From Pontiella sulfatireligans (GTDB lineage Bacteria; Verrucomicrobiota; Kiritimatiellia; Kiritimatiellales; Pontiellaceae): 64,000 nt of DNA. The position numbers were made by a program, and so were the translations under genes. The notes below the pieces were generated by a model that was not told where the DNA came from, did no database searches, and saw nothing but the letters and a program-made list of their open reading frames with translations. The DNA lies in the NCBI RefSeq assembly GCF_900890705.1, contig NZ_CAAHFH010000004.1, positions 186,001 through 250,000 of the forward strand. Reading direction: 5' to 3'. How positions within the stretch are numbered: the stretch's first letter is position 1; each line of letters begins with the position of its first letter. Of this stretch, positions 35,020 to 43,968 are shown piece after piece.

Positions 35020-36327
35020 ATGGAAACAGAGAAAACCTTGTCTCGCAGATCCGCCCTTAAAACAGGAGCGATTATAGCTCCGTTCGGAATTCTTGCAAGT
35101 CAGTCTCTTGGAGAGCCCTCGGATAAACTGAACGTGGCCTGTATCGGCTGCGGAGGAAAGGGACGATCTGATGTTGCTGACGTGGCCGGAGAAAACATCG
35201 TGGGTCTATGCGATGTTGATTCCGCCCGTGCAGCCAGCACATTCAAAAAACATCCCGATGTCCCGAAATTTAAAGATTATCGCCGGATGCTTGAAAAGCT
35301 CGACAAGCAGATTGATGCCGTAACCATCAGCACCCCCGACCACACCCACTATCCCGCCGCCATGATGGCCATTGAAATGGGTAAGCACGTATTTGTTCAG
35401 AAGCCGATGGCCCATACCGTATGGGAAGTCCGTCAGCTCATGGCCGCGGCAAAACGAAACAACGTGGTCACCCAGATGGGCATCCAGGGGCACTCGCACG
35501 ACGGGACGCGCCGGTTGAAGGAATGGATCGCTGCCGGAGCCATCGGCGACGTTCGTGAAATCCACTATTGGACCAACCGCCCGATTTGGCCGCAAGGCAT
35601 CTACACCCCGACGGATAAACCGGCCGTACCCGGCTCACTCGACTGGAACCTGTGGCTGGGCACGGCACCCCAACGGGCCTATAACCCGGCGTATGCCCCC
35701 TTTGCGTGGCGCGGCTGGTGGGACTATGGCTGCGGCGCCCTCGGCGATATCGGTTGCCACGCAATGGATGCCGCCTTCTGGGCATTGGACCTGGGAGCAC
35801 CTACGAGCGTGGCCGCAGAGACCTCGTTGCAAACCGACGATGTCGCACCGGCGTGGTCGAAGGTCACCTATGAATTTCCAGCCCTTGGAAACCGCCCGGG
35901 CATCAAGGTGCTCTGGCATGACGGCGGTCAAAAACCTGAACGCCCTGAAGCGCTGGAAGAAGGTCGCGATCTGAACGAAGGTATCGGCGGACAGCTGCTC
36001 TACGGCGACAAGGGGGTCATCATGGCCGATACCTATTGCAAAAGTCCGCGCCTGATTCCGGAAACCTCCATGCGCGAGTTCATGCCCAATGCTCCGGAAA
36101 AATCGATTCCGAATTCGCCCGGCCATATGAAGGAGTTTCTGATGGCCTGTAAAGGGGAAGGCACGCCCGGCGCCAGCTTTGACTTTTCCGGACCGCTTAC
36201 CGAAATGGTGCTGCTCGGCAACCTGGCCGTACGTACCCGCAAGCACCTGAAATGGGATTCGGCCAACATGCGCACCGACGACAAGGATGCCAACCAGTAT
36301 TTGACCAAGGCGTATCGCAAATTTTAA
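35020..36327 (+). CDS. Gfo/Idh/MocA oxidoreductase, Tat-exported
   Basis: 435 residues from METEKTLSRRSALKTG, with AAGGAG upstream. The SRRSALKTGAIIAPFGIL leader is a twin-arginine signal, so the enzyme is folded with NAD(P) and exported. The Rossmann start VACIGCGGKGRSDV, then STPDHTHYPAAMMAIEMGKHVFVQKPMAHT (the EKP-type Lys) and the WWDYGCGALGDIGCHAMD substrate-site block are typical of PVC family members. Such enzymes oxidise or reduce a sugar at a ring hydroxyl. With the DUF1080 gene two genes downstream, a 3-keto-glycoside role is plausible. The stop codon abuts the next ATG. Confidence 0.92.
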   Translation: METEKTLSRRSALKTGAIIAPFGILASQSLGEPSDKLNVACIGCGGKGRSDVADVAGENIVGLCDVDSARAASTFKKHPDVPKFKDYRRMLEKLDKQIDAVTISTPDHTHYPAAMMAIEMGKHVFVQKPMAHTVWEVRQLMAAAKRNNVVTQMGIQGHSHDGTRRLKEWIAAGAIGDVREIHYWTNRPIWPQGIYTPTDKPAVPGSLDWNLWLGTAPQRAYNPAYAPFAWRGWWDYGCGALGDIGCHAMDAAFWALDLGAPTSVAAETSLQTDDVAPAWSKVTYEFPALGNRPGIKVLWHDGGQKPERPEALEEGRDLNEGIGGQLLYGDKGVIMADTYCKSPRLIPETSMREFMPNAPEKSIPNSPGHMKEFLMACKGEGTPGASFDFSGPLTEMVLLGNLAVRTRKHLKWDSANMRTDDKDANQYLTKAYRKF

Positions 36328-37728
36328 ATGAAGGGGTTGCCAACCAGCATAGTCTTACTGACCACCTTGCTTTCTGTTCAGGCCGGAAGCATCAGCAATG
36401 TGCTTTTCATTGTTTCCGATGATCTGAAGGCGAGCGTGCTGGGATGTTATGGCGACAAGGTGTGCCAAACGCCGAACATTGATAAACTCGCCAGCGAAGG
36501 CATGGTATTCAACCGCGCCTACTGCCAAGGGGTATGGTGTGCGCCGTCGCGGAAGTCGTTCATGTACAGCCGCTACAAGGACGACAAAGGCGTCAATCTA
36601 GGTGAGCATTTTAAGAACAACGGATGGTATAGCGCGCGCGTCGGCAAGATCTACCACATGCGCGTGCCCGGCGACATTATCGACGGCACCGATGGCGCCG
36701 ACGTTCCCAGTTCTTGGACAGAGCGCTTCAACTCCCAAGGGATGGAAGCGCACTCCCCGGGTGACTATGCCTGCCTGAACCAAAACATTTTCACCACCGA
36801 GCTGGAGGGGCGCGAGTCAACCAAGATGCCCAACCGCATGTTTGTTTCCGTCAGCTACGAAGGCGACGGCTCCGATCAGCCCGACTTCAAGACCGCCGAC
36901 AAAACCATTGAACTGCTACGCAAACACAAGGACAAGCCGTTCTTCATTGCAGCGGGGCTGGTGCGCCCGCATTACCCGAACGTCGCGCCGGAACAATACT
37001 TCGCGCCCTACCCGTGGCAGCAGATCGAACTGCCGGAGGTGCCCAAGAACGATCTCGCCGACATTCCGAAAGCGGGACTTGCCAAAACGAAGAATGCCAC
37101 CAACCTCATCGGAAAATATCCCGACAACCAAAAGCGCATGTGGTCGGCCTACTATGCCACCGTAACCTTCATGGACGAGCAGGTCGGGCGCATCATCAGC
37201 GAGCTGAAACGGCTTGGCCTGCGCGACAGCACTGCGATCGTCTTTCTCAGCGACCATGGCTACCACCTCGGCGAACACACCTTCTGGCAAAAGAGCAACC
37301 TTCACGAAGAGGTAACGCGGGTTCCGCTGATCATTGCCGCGCCCGGCTTTAAGCCCGCTCAAACCGACGCCTTTGCCGAGCTGGTCGACATCTACCCCAC
37401 CCTCGCCGAGCTTGCCGGACTTCCAATCCCCGGAAACGTTCAGGGAACGAGTCTGGTTCCAATCCTTGGAAATCCTGATGCCTCCGTTCGGGACGGGGCC
37501 CTGTCGTTCAATAACGGCACCGCGTTGCGCGAAAACCAATTCGCCTACATACGCTACACGGATGACTCCGAAGAACTCTACGACATGAGGCTAGATCCAA
37601 AGCAGTTCACCAATCTGGCCAAGAACCCCGAATATGCCATACAACTCCGGAAACTAAGGAGCAACCTCGACGCCCGCCTGAAGGCGGAAAGCATCAACAT
37701 CCAAAAGAAAAAAGGAAAAGCCAAATGA
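36328..37728 (+). CDS. Sulfatase, iduronate-2-sulfatase-like
   Basis: 466 residues with a signal peptide ending in LLSVQA. The formylglycine motif is C-A-P-S-R at Cys71, but the following KSFMYSR replaces the usual LLTGR; I recall this variant from planctomycete relatives, so it need not be a lesion. VSDDLKASVLGCYG, GKIYHMRVPGD, RPHYPNVAPEQYF and LSDHGYHLGEHTFWQKSNLHEE place it near iduronate-2-sulfatases. It starts immediately after the oxidoreductase stop and overlaps the DUF1080 start by 4 nt (ATGA), so it is firmly operonic. Confidence 0.92.
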   Translation: MKGLPTSIVLLTTLLSVQAGSISNVLFIVSDDLKASVLGCYGDKVCQTPNIDKLASEGMVFNRAYCQGVWCAPSRKSFMYSRYKDDKGVNLGEHFKNNGWYSARVGKIYHMRVPGDIIDGTDGADVPSSWTERFNSQGMEAHSPGDYACLNQNIFTTELEGRESTKMPNRMFVSVSYEGDGSDQPDFKTADKTIELLRKHKDKPFFIAAGLVRPHYPNVAPEQYFAPYPWQQIELPEVPKNDLADIPKAGLAKTKNATNLIGKYPDNQKRMWSAYYATVTFMDEQVGRIISELKRLGLRDSTAIVFLSDHGYHLGEHTFWQKSNLHEEVTRVPLIIAAPGFKPAQTDAFAELVDIYPTLAELAGLPIPGNVQGTSLVPILGNPDASVRDGALSFNNGTALRENQFAYIRYTDDSEELYDMRLDPKQFTNLAKNPEYAIQLRKLRSNLDARLKAESINIQKKKGKAK

Positions 37729-38354
37729 AGATAATCCCAACAATCGGAATCCTGCTCGCGACGGCGGCGGCAACACTCGCGGGCGACTGGCAGACACTCT
37801 TTGACGGATCCAGCCTCGATGGATGGAAGGCCAGCGAAAAGGAAGGCTGCTTCAGCATCGTTGACGGCGATACGCTCAAAGTCGAGGGCGGGCGCTCGCA
37901 TCTATTCTGGATGGGCACCGACTCCATTCCCGGCACATTCACCGACTTTGAGTTCAGCGCGAAGGTTAAAACCACAAAAGGATCTAACGGCGGCATTTTC
38001 TTTCACACGGTGTATCAGGAAACGGGCTGGCCGAAACAAGGTTACGAGGCCCAGGTTAACACCACCCACAAGGATCAGCGCAAGACCGCCAGTATCTATG
38101 CCGTGAAAGATGTCATGAATGATGCGCCGTCTAAAGACAACGAATGGTTCAATTATCTGATCCGTGTAAAGGGCAAAACCATCACCATCCTGATTGATGG
38201 AAAAGTGGTCAATGAATACACCGAACCCGCCGATCTCCAGTTACCGGAAAAATTTAAGGATCGGAAACTCAGCTCCGGCACCTTTGCCCTTCAAGGCCAC
38301 GATCCAAAAAGCATCACCTACTATCAGGACATCAAAGTCCGCGAATTGAAATAA
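37725..38354 (+). CDS. DUF1080 protein (3-keto-disaccharide hydrolase-like)
   Basis: 209 residues with a signal peptide (MKIIPTIGILLATAAATLAG). The DUF1080 fold is recognised from LFDGSSLDGWKA, DFEFSAKVKTTKGSNGGIFFHT, GYEAQVNT and the closing GTFALQGHDPKSITYYQDIKVREL. Characterised relatives cleave 3-keto-glycosides by elimination and hydration after an oxidoreductase has made the ketone. The ATG overlaps the sulfatase stop. Together with the upstream exported oxidoreductase this could form an extracytoplasmic oxidative route for breaking a glycosidic bond that ordinary hydrolases cannot cut. The pathway assignment is inference. Confidence 0.88.
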   Translation: MKIIPTIGILLATAAATLAGDWQTLFDGSSLDGWKASEKEGCFSIVDGDTLKVEGGRSHLFWMGTDSIPGTFTDFEFSAKVKTTKGSNGGIFFHTVYQETGWPKQGYEAQVNTTHKDQRKTASIYAVKDVMNDAPSKDNEWFNYLIRVKGKTITILIDGKVVNEYTEPADLQLPEKFKDRKLSSGTFALQGHDPKSITYYQDIKVRELK

Positions 38355-38355
38355 C

Positions 38356-40953
38356 ATGACTATCAAATCCGGCAACAAAAACTCTTTAGGCAGAATAATT
38401 TTCAGGCAGAATAATTCACACAGCAGGGAAAATTATTCTGCCACAAAATTATTCTGCCTTTTAATTCCATTCCTCGTTACAGGCGTTCTGAATGCTGCGC
38501 CGAATCAACCGGAATGGCAGATTGTTAAAACCAAATACCCTACTGCCGATGTGGTTATTGCCGGATACAATGTGGAGGACTTTGGCGCGAAGGGCGACGG
38601 CAAGAAAGACTGCACCAAGGCCTTTCAGAATGCACTGAATGCGATGAAGGAAGCCGGCGGCGGAACGGTTTTTGTTCCTGAAGGGAAATATGCATTTAAG
38701 GGAAGTCTTAAGATCCCGCCCTCTGTAACGCTGCGCGGCGAATGGAAAGAGCCGTCCAAAGAGGATCCCGGTGTACGAGGAACGCTTCTGATGCCGTTGG
38801 GCGGAAAAAGTGATCCGGACGGAACGCCGTTTATCTCCGTGGACTATTGCAGCGGCATTATGGATCTGAATATCTGGTACCCGGCCCAATCCTCGCTAAA
38901 GCCGGAACCTTATCCTTGGACGTTGATCCAGAAAGGCGGCGACAACGCCACCTTTGAAAACCTGACGTTGGTTAATCCGTGGCAGGGCATCCGGATCGGC
39001 CCAGGCGGCAACGAGCTGCATTTGGTTCGTAATGTCTACGGCACCCCGCTCAAAGTCGGTATTCAGTATGATTCCACTACGGATATCGGGCGTTTGGAAA
39101 AGGTCTACTTTTCTCCGCGTTGGTGGTGCCAGAGCAAGCTTCCGAAAGCGCCGCGTAAAATCGATTGGATCAAACAGAACGGCACGGCGATCCATATGCT
39201 GCGCTCCGACTGGGAATATGTCGCCAATGTGGAGATCGACGGCTATGCGCGCGGCTATCTGATTTCAGAGGGCGTACGCGGTGCGGCTAATGCTCAGTTT
39301 TATCATTTGATTATCCGCGACTGCCAAACCGCCATGGAAGTGGAAAAGACCAACCCCTTCGGCATGGTATTCACCGAGTGCTATTTTGACGGCGTTGAAC
39401 ACGGGGTATTGCTGGATGAAAAATTTAACTCTGCGGCCCTCTTCTCCACCTGTATTTTTGGCGGCAAGGAAGCCATCCGTTCGAATGGCGACGGCAATCT
39501 CATGCTCGATCAATGCCGCATCGCCCGCGGCAACGTTGTGCTTGAAAAAGGGGCACATACGATACTGGGCTCGACCCTGAAGGATACAAGCAGCCGTATT
39601 CAGATCGGCAAACAGGTTGCCGGCACCGTGCTCGCCGGCAACAGCTATCCCTCCAAGCTGCCCGCGGTGCGGAATGATGCAAGCGACAGCGTGCTGCAGA
39701 AGTCAGACGATCCGCTCCCGCTGAACCCCATTCCGGACTATCCCAAAAACTTTGTTAAAACCTTTGTTCCTCCCCGAATTGATATGGTCGTGATCCCGCC
39801 GACGGGAAGTGATGACACTCCGGCCATCCAAACAGCAATCGATGAACAGGCGCGTAAAGGCGGGGGCATTGTCTTTCTTCCGAGCGGCGATTATCTGATT
39901 AAGGGGCACCTGAATATCCCGACCGGCATTGAGTTGCGCGGCATTCACGATGTCCCCCACCACACCATGGGTGCGGGCAGCGTGCTTCACATTTTCCCGA
40001 ATGATGAAAATCCGACCATTACCATGGAAGCCGGCAGCTGCATGCGAGGACTTTCCTTCAACTATCCGGAGCAGCGCATCGAGGAGGTTAAAAAATACCC
40101 CTTCCTCATTCAGGGCCGGGGCAGCGATATCTGCATCATTAACGTCAATGCAGCCAATCCGTTCAAGTTCATGGATTTCATGACGCACCGCTGCGACAAC
40201 CATTTCATCGACTATCCCTCCGGTGCGCCTCTGATGGTAGGGATTGCAGTCGGGGGCGGCAGTGAAAACGGGGTTGTTCAGAACATGCAGTTTAATCCGC
40301 ACTATTGGTCGCGTGCGCCGCGCAGAAACTCACTGTATGCCAACAAGACCCAGGGCGGTGTTTCCAGTGGTACCGGAAAGTTGCTGTGGGAATACCAAAA
40401 AGAAAATCTCGATGCCCTCGTGGTCGGACATTGCGTAAATGAATTCCTCTACCAGAATTTTGTCTTCGGTTCCCTCTATGGCATCCATTTTATGGAACAG
40501 AACGGGCACGGCGCGATCAATTGCATCAGCCACGGTCACGGCACCGACGGCTCAAAAGTCGGCTGCTACTTTGAATACGGTCATGGTGAAATTTTTATGA
40601 TTAACAATGAACTCGTTGCCATGTCCTCACAGGATAAAACCGCCATCAAGCTTTCCGAAGGTTTCGACTCCGAGGCCACGCTGATCAATTCCATGGTCTG
40701 GGGCAACCCCGACATTCTGGCGGATGTCGGCAACGGCACCCTCACGTTGCAAAACCTGCATGCCAACCGGCACGGCAAGGGCCTTCAGCTTTTCAGCGGC
40801 ACCCTGCACGCATTCAACCTCAGCTTTAATCAGGCCGGCACCCACCTGCAGACCGCCGACACGGCCGAAGCCCAACTGACCGGCTTCATTACAAAAGGCG
40901 CCTTCCAATCATTGAAAGGACGGCAAAAACCAACCCATATCATTGAGCGATAA
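38356..40953 (+). CDS. Secreted double beta-helix protein (pectate lyase 3 / GH28-like)
   Basis: 865 residues with two pectate-lyase-3-type beta-helix starts: EDFGAKGDGKKDCTKAFQNAL (about residue 75) and the second PPTGSDDTPAIQTAIDEQARKGGGIVFLPSGDYLIKG (about 480). Rung-like repeats follow each. The first 35 residues are odd: MTIKSGNKNSLGRIIFRQNNSHSRENYSATKLFCLLIPFL. Most of them are encoded by a 72-bp palindromic element. Without it the leader would read NSFLIPFLVTGVLNA, a normal signal peptide. No ATG lies between the element and the hydrophobic core, and no good ribosome-binding site precedes the ATG, which is 1 nt after the DUF1080 stop. The catalytic role is unassigned. Confidence 0.83.
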   Translation: MTIKSGNKNSLGRIIFRQNNSHSRENYSATKLFCLLIPFLVTGVLNAAPNQPEWQIVKTKYPTADVVIAGYNVEDFGAKGDGKKDCTKAFQNALNAMKEAGGGTVFVPEGKYAFKGSLKIPPSVTLRGEWKEPSKEDPGVRGTLLMPLGGKSDPDGTPFISVDYCSGIMDLNIWYPAQSSLKPEPYPWTLIQKGGDNATFENLTLVNPWQGIRIGPGGNELHLVRNVYGTPLKVGIQYDSTTDIGRLEKVYFSPRWWCQSKLPKAPRKIDWIKQNGTAIHMLRSDWEYVANVEIDGYARGYLISEGVRGAANAQFYHLIIRDCQTAMEVEKTNPFGMVFTECYFDGVEHGVLLDEKFNSAALFSTCIFGGKEAIRSNGDGNLMLDQCRIARGNVVLEKGAHTILGSTLKDTSSRIQIGKQVAGTVLAGNSYPSKLPAVRNDASDSVLQKSDDPLPLNPIPDYPKNFVKTFVPPRIDMVVIPPTGSDDTPAIQTAIDEQARKGGGIVFLPSGDYLIKGHLNIPTGIELRGIHDVPHHTMGAGSVLHIFPNDENPTITMEAGSCMRGLSFNYPEQRIEEVKKYPFLIQGRGSDICIINVNAANPFKFMDFMTHRCDNHFIDYPSGAPLMVGIAVGGGSENGVVQNMQFNPHYWSRAPRRNSLYANKTQGGVSSGTGKLLWEYQKENLDALVVGHCVNEFLYQNFVFGSLYGIHFMEQNGHGAINCISHGHGTDGSKVGCYFEYGHGEIFMINNELVAMSSQDKTAIKLSEGFDSEATLINSMVWGNPDILADVGNGTLTLQNLHANRHGKGLQLFSGTLHAFNLSFNQAGTHLQTADTAEAQLTGFITKGAFQSLKGRQKPTHIIER
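38388..38459. repeat. 72-bp inverted-repeat element inside coding sequence
   Basis: Two 29-bp arms (38388-38416 and 38431-38459) match at 27 of 29 positions around a 14-nt loop. Each arm holds two direct copies of GGCAGAATAATT. Its length is an exact multiple of three and it keeps the frame of the beta-helix gene. The composition (A+T-rich GGCAGAATAATTTT units) is unlike the host gene, suggesting a small mobile palindrome such as a MITE- or REP-like unit. Confidence 0.85.
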
Positions 40954-40978
40954 TGAATCGCTTTAAACGCGCACGCGA

Positions 40979-42340
40979 TTAGAGCGAATAGTATTGCTCC
41001 CAGCCCTTGCGCGGCGGCGCACCCACGAGCAGTTCGTTTGCGACCGAACTGTTCGTAAACCGATTCGTTTTCCGATCAAACTCCAGCGTGCCGCCTAACC
41101 GCTGCGAGATACATCCGAGCGACAACAACTGTGAAAGCGGGCCGGAAATCGAAAAAGGCGTCCGTGTTTCCTCTTCGCCTTTACAGGCCAAAATGAAGTT
41201 CAGGAAATGATCCGAATTTTTACCGAAGTCGCGCGGCAGCTTTCCTTCCTTCAGCAACTCCCTCATTTTTTCGTAGGGGATAATCTGCAGCGGATTCTCG
41301 TGAGCGGTGCCATGGAAGACATAGTCTTTGCCGTAGATAAACTTGCCCGGCGTGGTCAGCTCCTTGCCGCCCCACTCTTCCGGAAGCGGCGGCATGTTAT
41401 CGACTCCGTCGTACCAATCGATATCCATGGAAGGCATATCCCCTCGGGAAGGGAATTTAAAATTGATCGTAGAAGCCATGGGATAAATAAACGGATTCTT
41501 TCCTTCGAGTTTCTTTGCGGTCAGCTGCTCCGGAAGCCCCAGCTCCAGAAAGCGCTGAATCGTATCGAGCATGTGCGCCCCCCAATCGCCAAAACACCCG
41601 GTTCCGAAATCATACCAACCGCGCCAGTTTCCATAATGAAGGTCTTTGCTGAACTCATGATACTGCGCCGTGCCCAGCCACACATCCCAGTCCATCGTTT
41701 CCGGCACCTTTTCACCGGTGCGGAATCCTTTTACATCACCATAGGGATGCCAACGCCGCGATTTATTCATATAGGCGTCAACGTGCTTTACATCCTTGAT
41801 AATACCCGCTTCCTTCCAAGCCTTGAACTGGAAATAGTTGGCGCCCGAGTGCCCATAGTTCCCCATCTGCGTAGCCACTCCATGACGCTCTGCGGCATCC
41901 ATCATCAGCGTGATTTCATTAAAGGTGCGAGCCAATGGTTTTTCAACGTAGACATGTTTGCCCAGTGCCATGGCCGCCATCGTGATCGGGAAATGGGAAT
42001 GGTCCGGAACACACACCACCACGGCGTCGATCTGTTTTTCCATCTTATCGAACATGACTCTGAAATCTTTAAACGTCCGGGCATTGGGAAAAAGCGCTTC
42101 GCTCTTAGCGGTCCACTTGCTCCCCATATCCACATCGCAGATCGCGACCATGTTTACGAGCTCCGGTTGATTGAACGATTGGATCAGGCTGTCGCCCCGC
42201 CCGCCGATACCGATGAAGGCCATGTTGATTTTTTCATTCGCCCCCACAAAGTGTGTCCGGGCGCAGCCCGGCAGCAGAGTAAGTGCCGACCCCATGAGTC
42301 CGGCTTTTGTAATTTGTCTTCTTGATATGCGTATGCTCAT
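40979..42340 (-). CDS. Gfo/Idh/MocA oxidoreductase, exported (lipoprotein or Tat)
   Basis: 453 residues from MSIRISRRQITKAG (AAGGTGGG upstream; a GTG three codons earlier is less likely). The leader combines a twin arginine (SRRQITKAGLMGSALTLLPGCA) with a possible lipobox LPGC, so the enzyme may be a Tat-exported lipoprotein. NAD(P) site: MAFIGIGGRGDSL. The catalytic-region blocks PDHSHFPITMAAMALGKHVYVEKPLARTF and GNWRGWYDFGTGCFGDWGAHMLD are typical. It is the last gene of a minus-strand run after two sulfatases and converges with the beta-helix gene. It is related to, but clearly distinct from, the enzyme at 35020. Confidence 0.9.
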   Translation of the reverse strand: MSIRISRRQITKAGLMGSALTLLPGCARTHFVGANEKINMAFIGIGGRGDSLIQSFNQPELVNMVAICDVDMGSKWTAKSEALFPNARTFKDFRVMFDKMEKQIDAVVVCVPDHSHFPITMAAMALGKHVYVEKPLARTFNEITLMMDAAERHGVATQMGNYGHSGANYFQFKAWKEAGIIKDVKHVDAYMNKSRRWHPYGDVKGFRTGEKVPETMDWDVWLGTAQYHEFSKDLHYGNWRGWYDFGTGCFGDWGAHMLDTIQRFLELGLPEQLTAKKLEGKNPFIYPMASTINFKFPSRGDMPSMDIDWYDGVDNMPPLPEEWGGKELTTPGKFIYGKDYVFHGTAHENPLQIIPYEKMRELLKEGKLPRDFGKNSDHFLNFILACKGEEETRTPFSISGPLSQLLSLGCISQRLGGTLEFDRKTNRFTNSSVANELLVGAPPRKGWEQYYSL

Positions 42341-42350
42341 TGAACCCACC

Positions 42351-43964
42351 TTATTTAGGTTTTAATGGAACCGTTTCAGAAAAAGGAATTTCATCCCGCA
42401 AAAGTTTTCCGGCTTCGTCGGAATTTTGCCGAGGCATCTTCAGTGCACCCTTCACATTCTTCAGCAGTTTTTTCGGCGCGGGCTTCTTATTACTAACCCA
42501 CTTATAGGAGTCGCCCTCGATCACCAGCGTCAGTTCATGCTTCAATACACCGGGCTCCGCAAAGGTTTCCGGCGCAGAAGCGGCCAGCTTCTTTTTCACC
42601 TCTTCAAGCTCAGGGTTGTTCGCCAGGTTTTCCCATTCATTGGGATCCTGTTTAACATTGTACAGTTCCTCGGTGCCGTCGGCGTAACGGATATAGCGCC
42701 AGCTCTGATTAATGATGGCATATTCCTCCGGCTTCATACCCGGCAGCAGCACATCGCGGTCTTTGGCGGTCGAAGGATCTTTAAGCACCGGCACCAGTGA
42801 GGTGCCGTCGCGATCCTGACCATCTTTGACGCCGCACAGTTCGGTCAGCGTCGGGAACATATCCATCAGCGATACCGTCGCGTCCACCATCGCATCTTTG
42901 CTGATACCGGGTCCGGCCCAGATGAACGGCACATGCGACGTCCGCCCCCAGAGCGTATGCTTGCCCCAGTCAAACTTTTCGCCATGGTGATATCCCTGAT
43001 CACTCCACAACACGACGATCGTATTATCCGCGTTCGGCCCCGACTCAATCGCCTCGAGCAGGCGACCGAGCATGGCGTCCTGATAGGAGATGCAGGCTAA
43101 ATATCCATGTATGGCATCATCCACCGCATCCAGCGACTCCAGCCGTTTATGGATCGCGCTGCGACTGGTCTTGGCCTTCTTGACTGCAGGCGGCAGGTCT
43201 TCGAGGTCGTCCGCCTTGTAGGGAGGCAGCTCAATCTTATCCGCATCGTAGAGATCGAAATATTTTTCAGGCGCATAGTTTGGAAAATGCGTCGCATAAA
43301 GCCCCACCCCCACAAAGATCGGTTTGTCGTGTTTTTGTCGGAGCAGCTCACACGCCCATTCGGTGCGCATGGTGTCGGCCATCTTTTCCTCGTCCTCGTT
43401 CTTGATTTTTCCCCACTCGAGGAAAAACTTGTTGGCGGGTTCGCGGTCATGATTGAAAATACTGTTTGGATACGGATCAGGCAGAATTGGATCGTCGAGC
43501 AACCACGTATTGATGGCCCAACCCTCTTTCCGCTGTTGTTCCGTGCGGAAGTAATATTCGGTCCAGCCACGCTGGTCGATGAATCCCGCCGTATGATGAA
43601 ACAGCTTGCCCGCGCCGTAGGTGGCATAGCCGCCATCCTTGAGCACTTTATGGAGCGGATTAATTTCCGGGTTGTTGTGGAAATAGACCTGCGTAGCGTA
43701 GCAGCCGGTGGTGCTGGCATGACGGCCTGTAAAGATGGCAGCCCTCGATGGCGCGCAGAATACGCCGGCGGTATGCGCATTCAGGAAATTGACCCCGTTC
43801 TTCGCCAGCCGATCCATATTCGGTGTCACCGCCTGCGAATATCCCATCGCCCCGACCCAGTCGTTCATATCGTCCAGCGAGAAAAATAGCACATTGGGTT
43901 GCTGCGCTCCTACGCCAAGGGCTGTGGATAATAATAATCCAAGGCAGGTTAACTTAATCTTCAT
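42351..43964 (-). CDS. Sulfatase (S1 family), secreted
   Basis: About 537 residues from MKIKLTCLGLLLSTALGVGA, placed by AAAGGGA upstream. The motif is C-A-P-S-R at about Cys70, followed by AAIFTGRHAST. LDDMNDWVGAMGYSQAVTPNMD, GKLFHHT and LWSDQGYHHGEKFDWGKHTLWGR belong to the iduronate-2-sulfatase-like group. An extra C-terminal tail (ELTLVIEGDSYKWVSNKK) is rich in Lys. It starts 4 nt after the stop of the upstream sulfatase and ends 10 nt before the oxidoreductase start, so the three genes are one operon. Confidence 0.92.
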   Translation of the reverse strand: MKIKLTCLGLLLSTALGVGAQQPNVLFFSLDDMNDWVGAMGYSQAVTPNMDRLAKNGVNFLNAHTAGVFCAPSRAAIFTGRHASTTGCYATQVYFHNNPEINPLHKVLKDGGYATYGAGKLFHHTAGFIDQRGWTEYYFRTEQQRKEGWAINTWLLDDPILPDPYPNSIFNHDREPANKFFLEWGKIKNEDEEKMADTMRTEWACELLRQKHDKPIFVGVGLYATHFPNYAPEKYFDLYDADKIELPPYKADDLEDLPPAVKKAKTSRSAIHKRLESLDAVDDAIHGYLACISYQDAMLGRLLEAIESGPNADNTIVVLWSDQGYHHGEKFDWGKHTLWGRTSHVPFIWAGPGISKDAMVDATVSLMDMFPTLTELCGVKDGQDRDGTSLVPVLKDPSTAKDRDVLLPGMKPEEYAIINQSWRYIRYADGTEELYNVKQDPNEWENLANNPELEEVKKKLAASAPETFAEPGVLKHELTLVIEGDSYKWVSNKKPAPKKLLKNVKGALKMPRQNSDEAGKLLRDEIPFSETVPLKPK

Positions 43965-43968
43965 GACA

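Noticed and set aside
36535..36585. Apparent lesion in the sulfatase motif (SRKSFMYSR instead of SRxSLLTGR)
   Set aside because: The C-A-P-S-R core is intact and related planctomycete sulfatases, as I recall them, carry the same SRKSFM variant, so it is a subfamily feature.
41207..42325. 372-codon plus-strand frame opposite the oxidoreductase gene
   Set aside because: No domain, no ribosome-binding site; the minus-strand frame carries all Gfo/Idh/MocA motifs.
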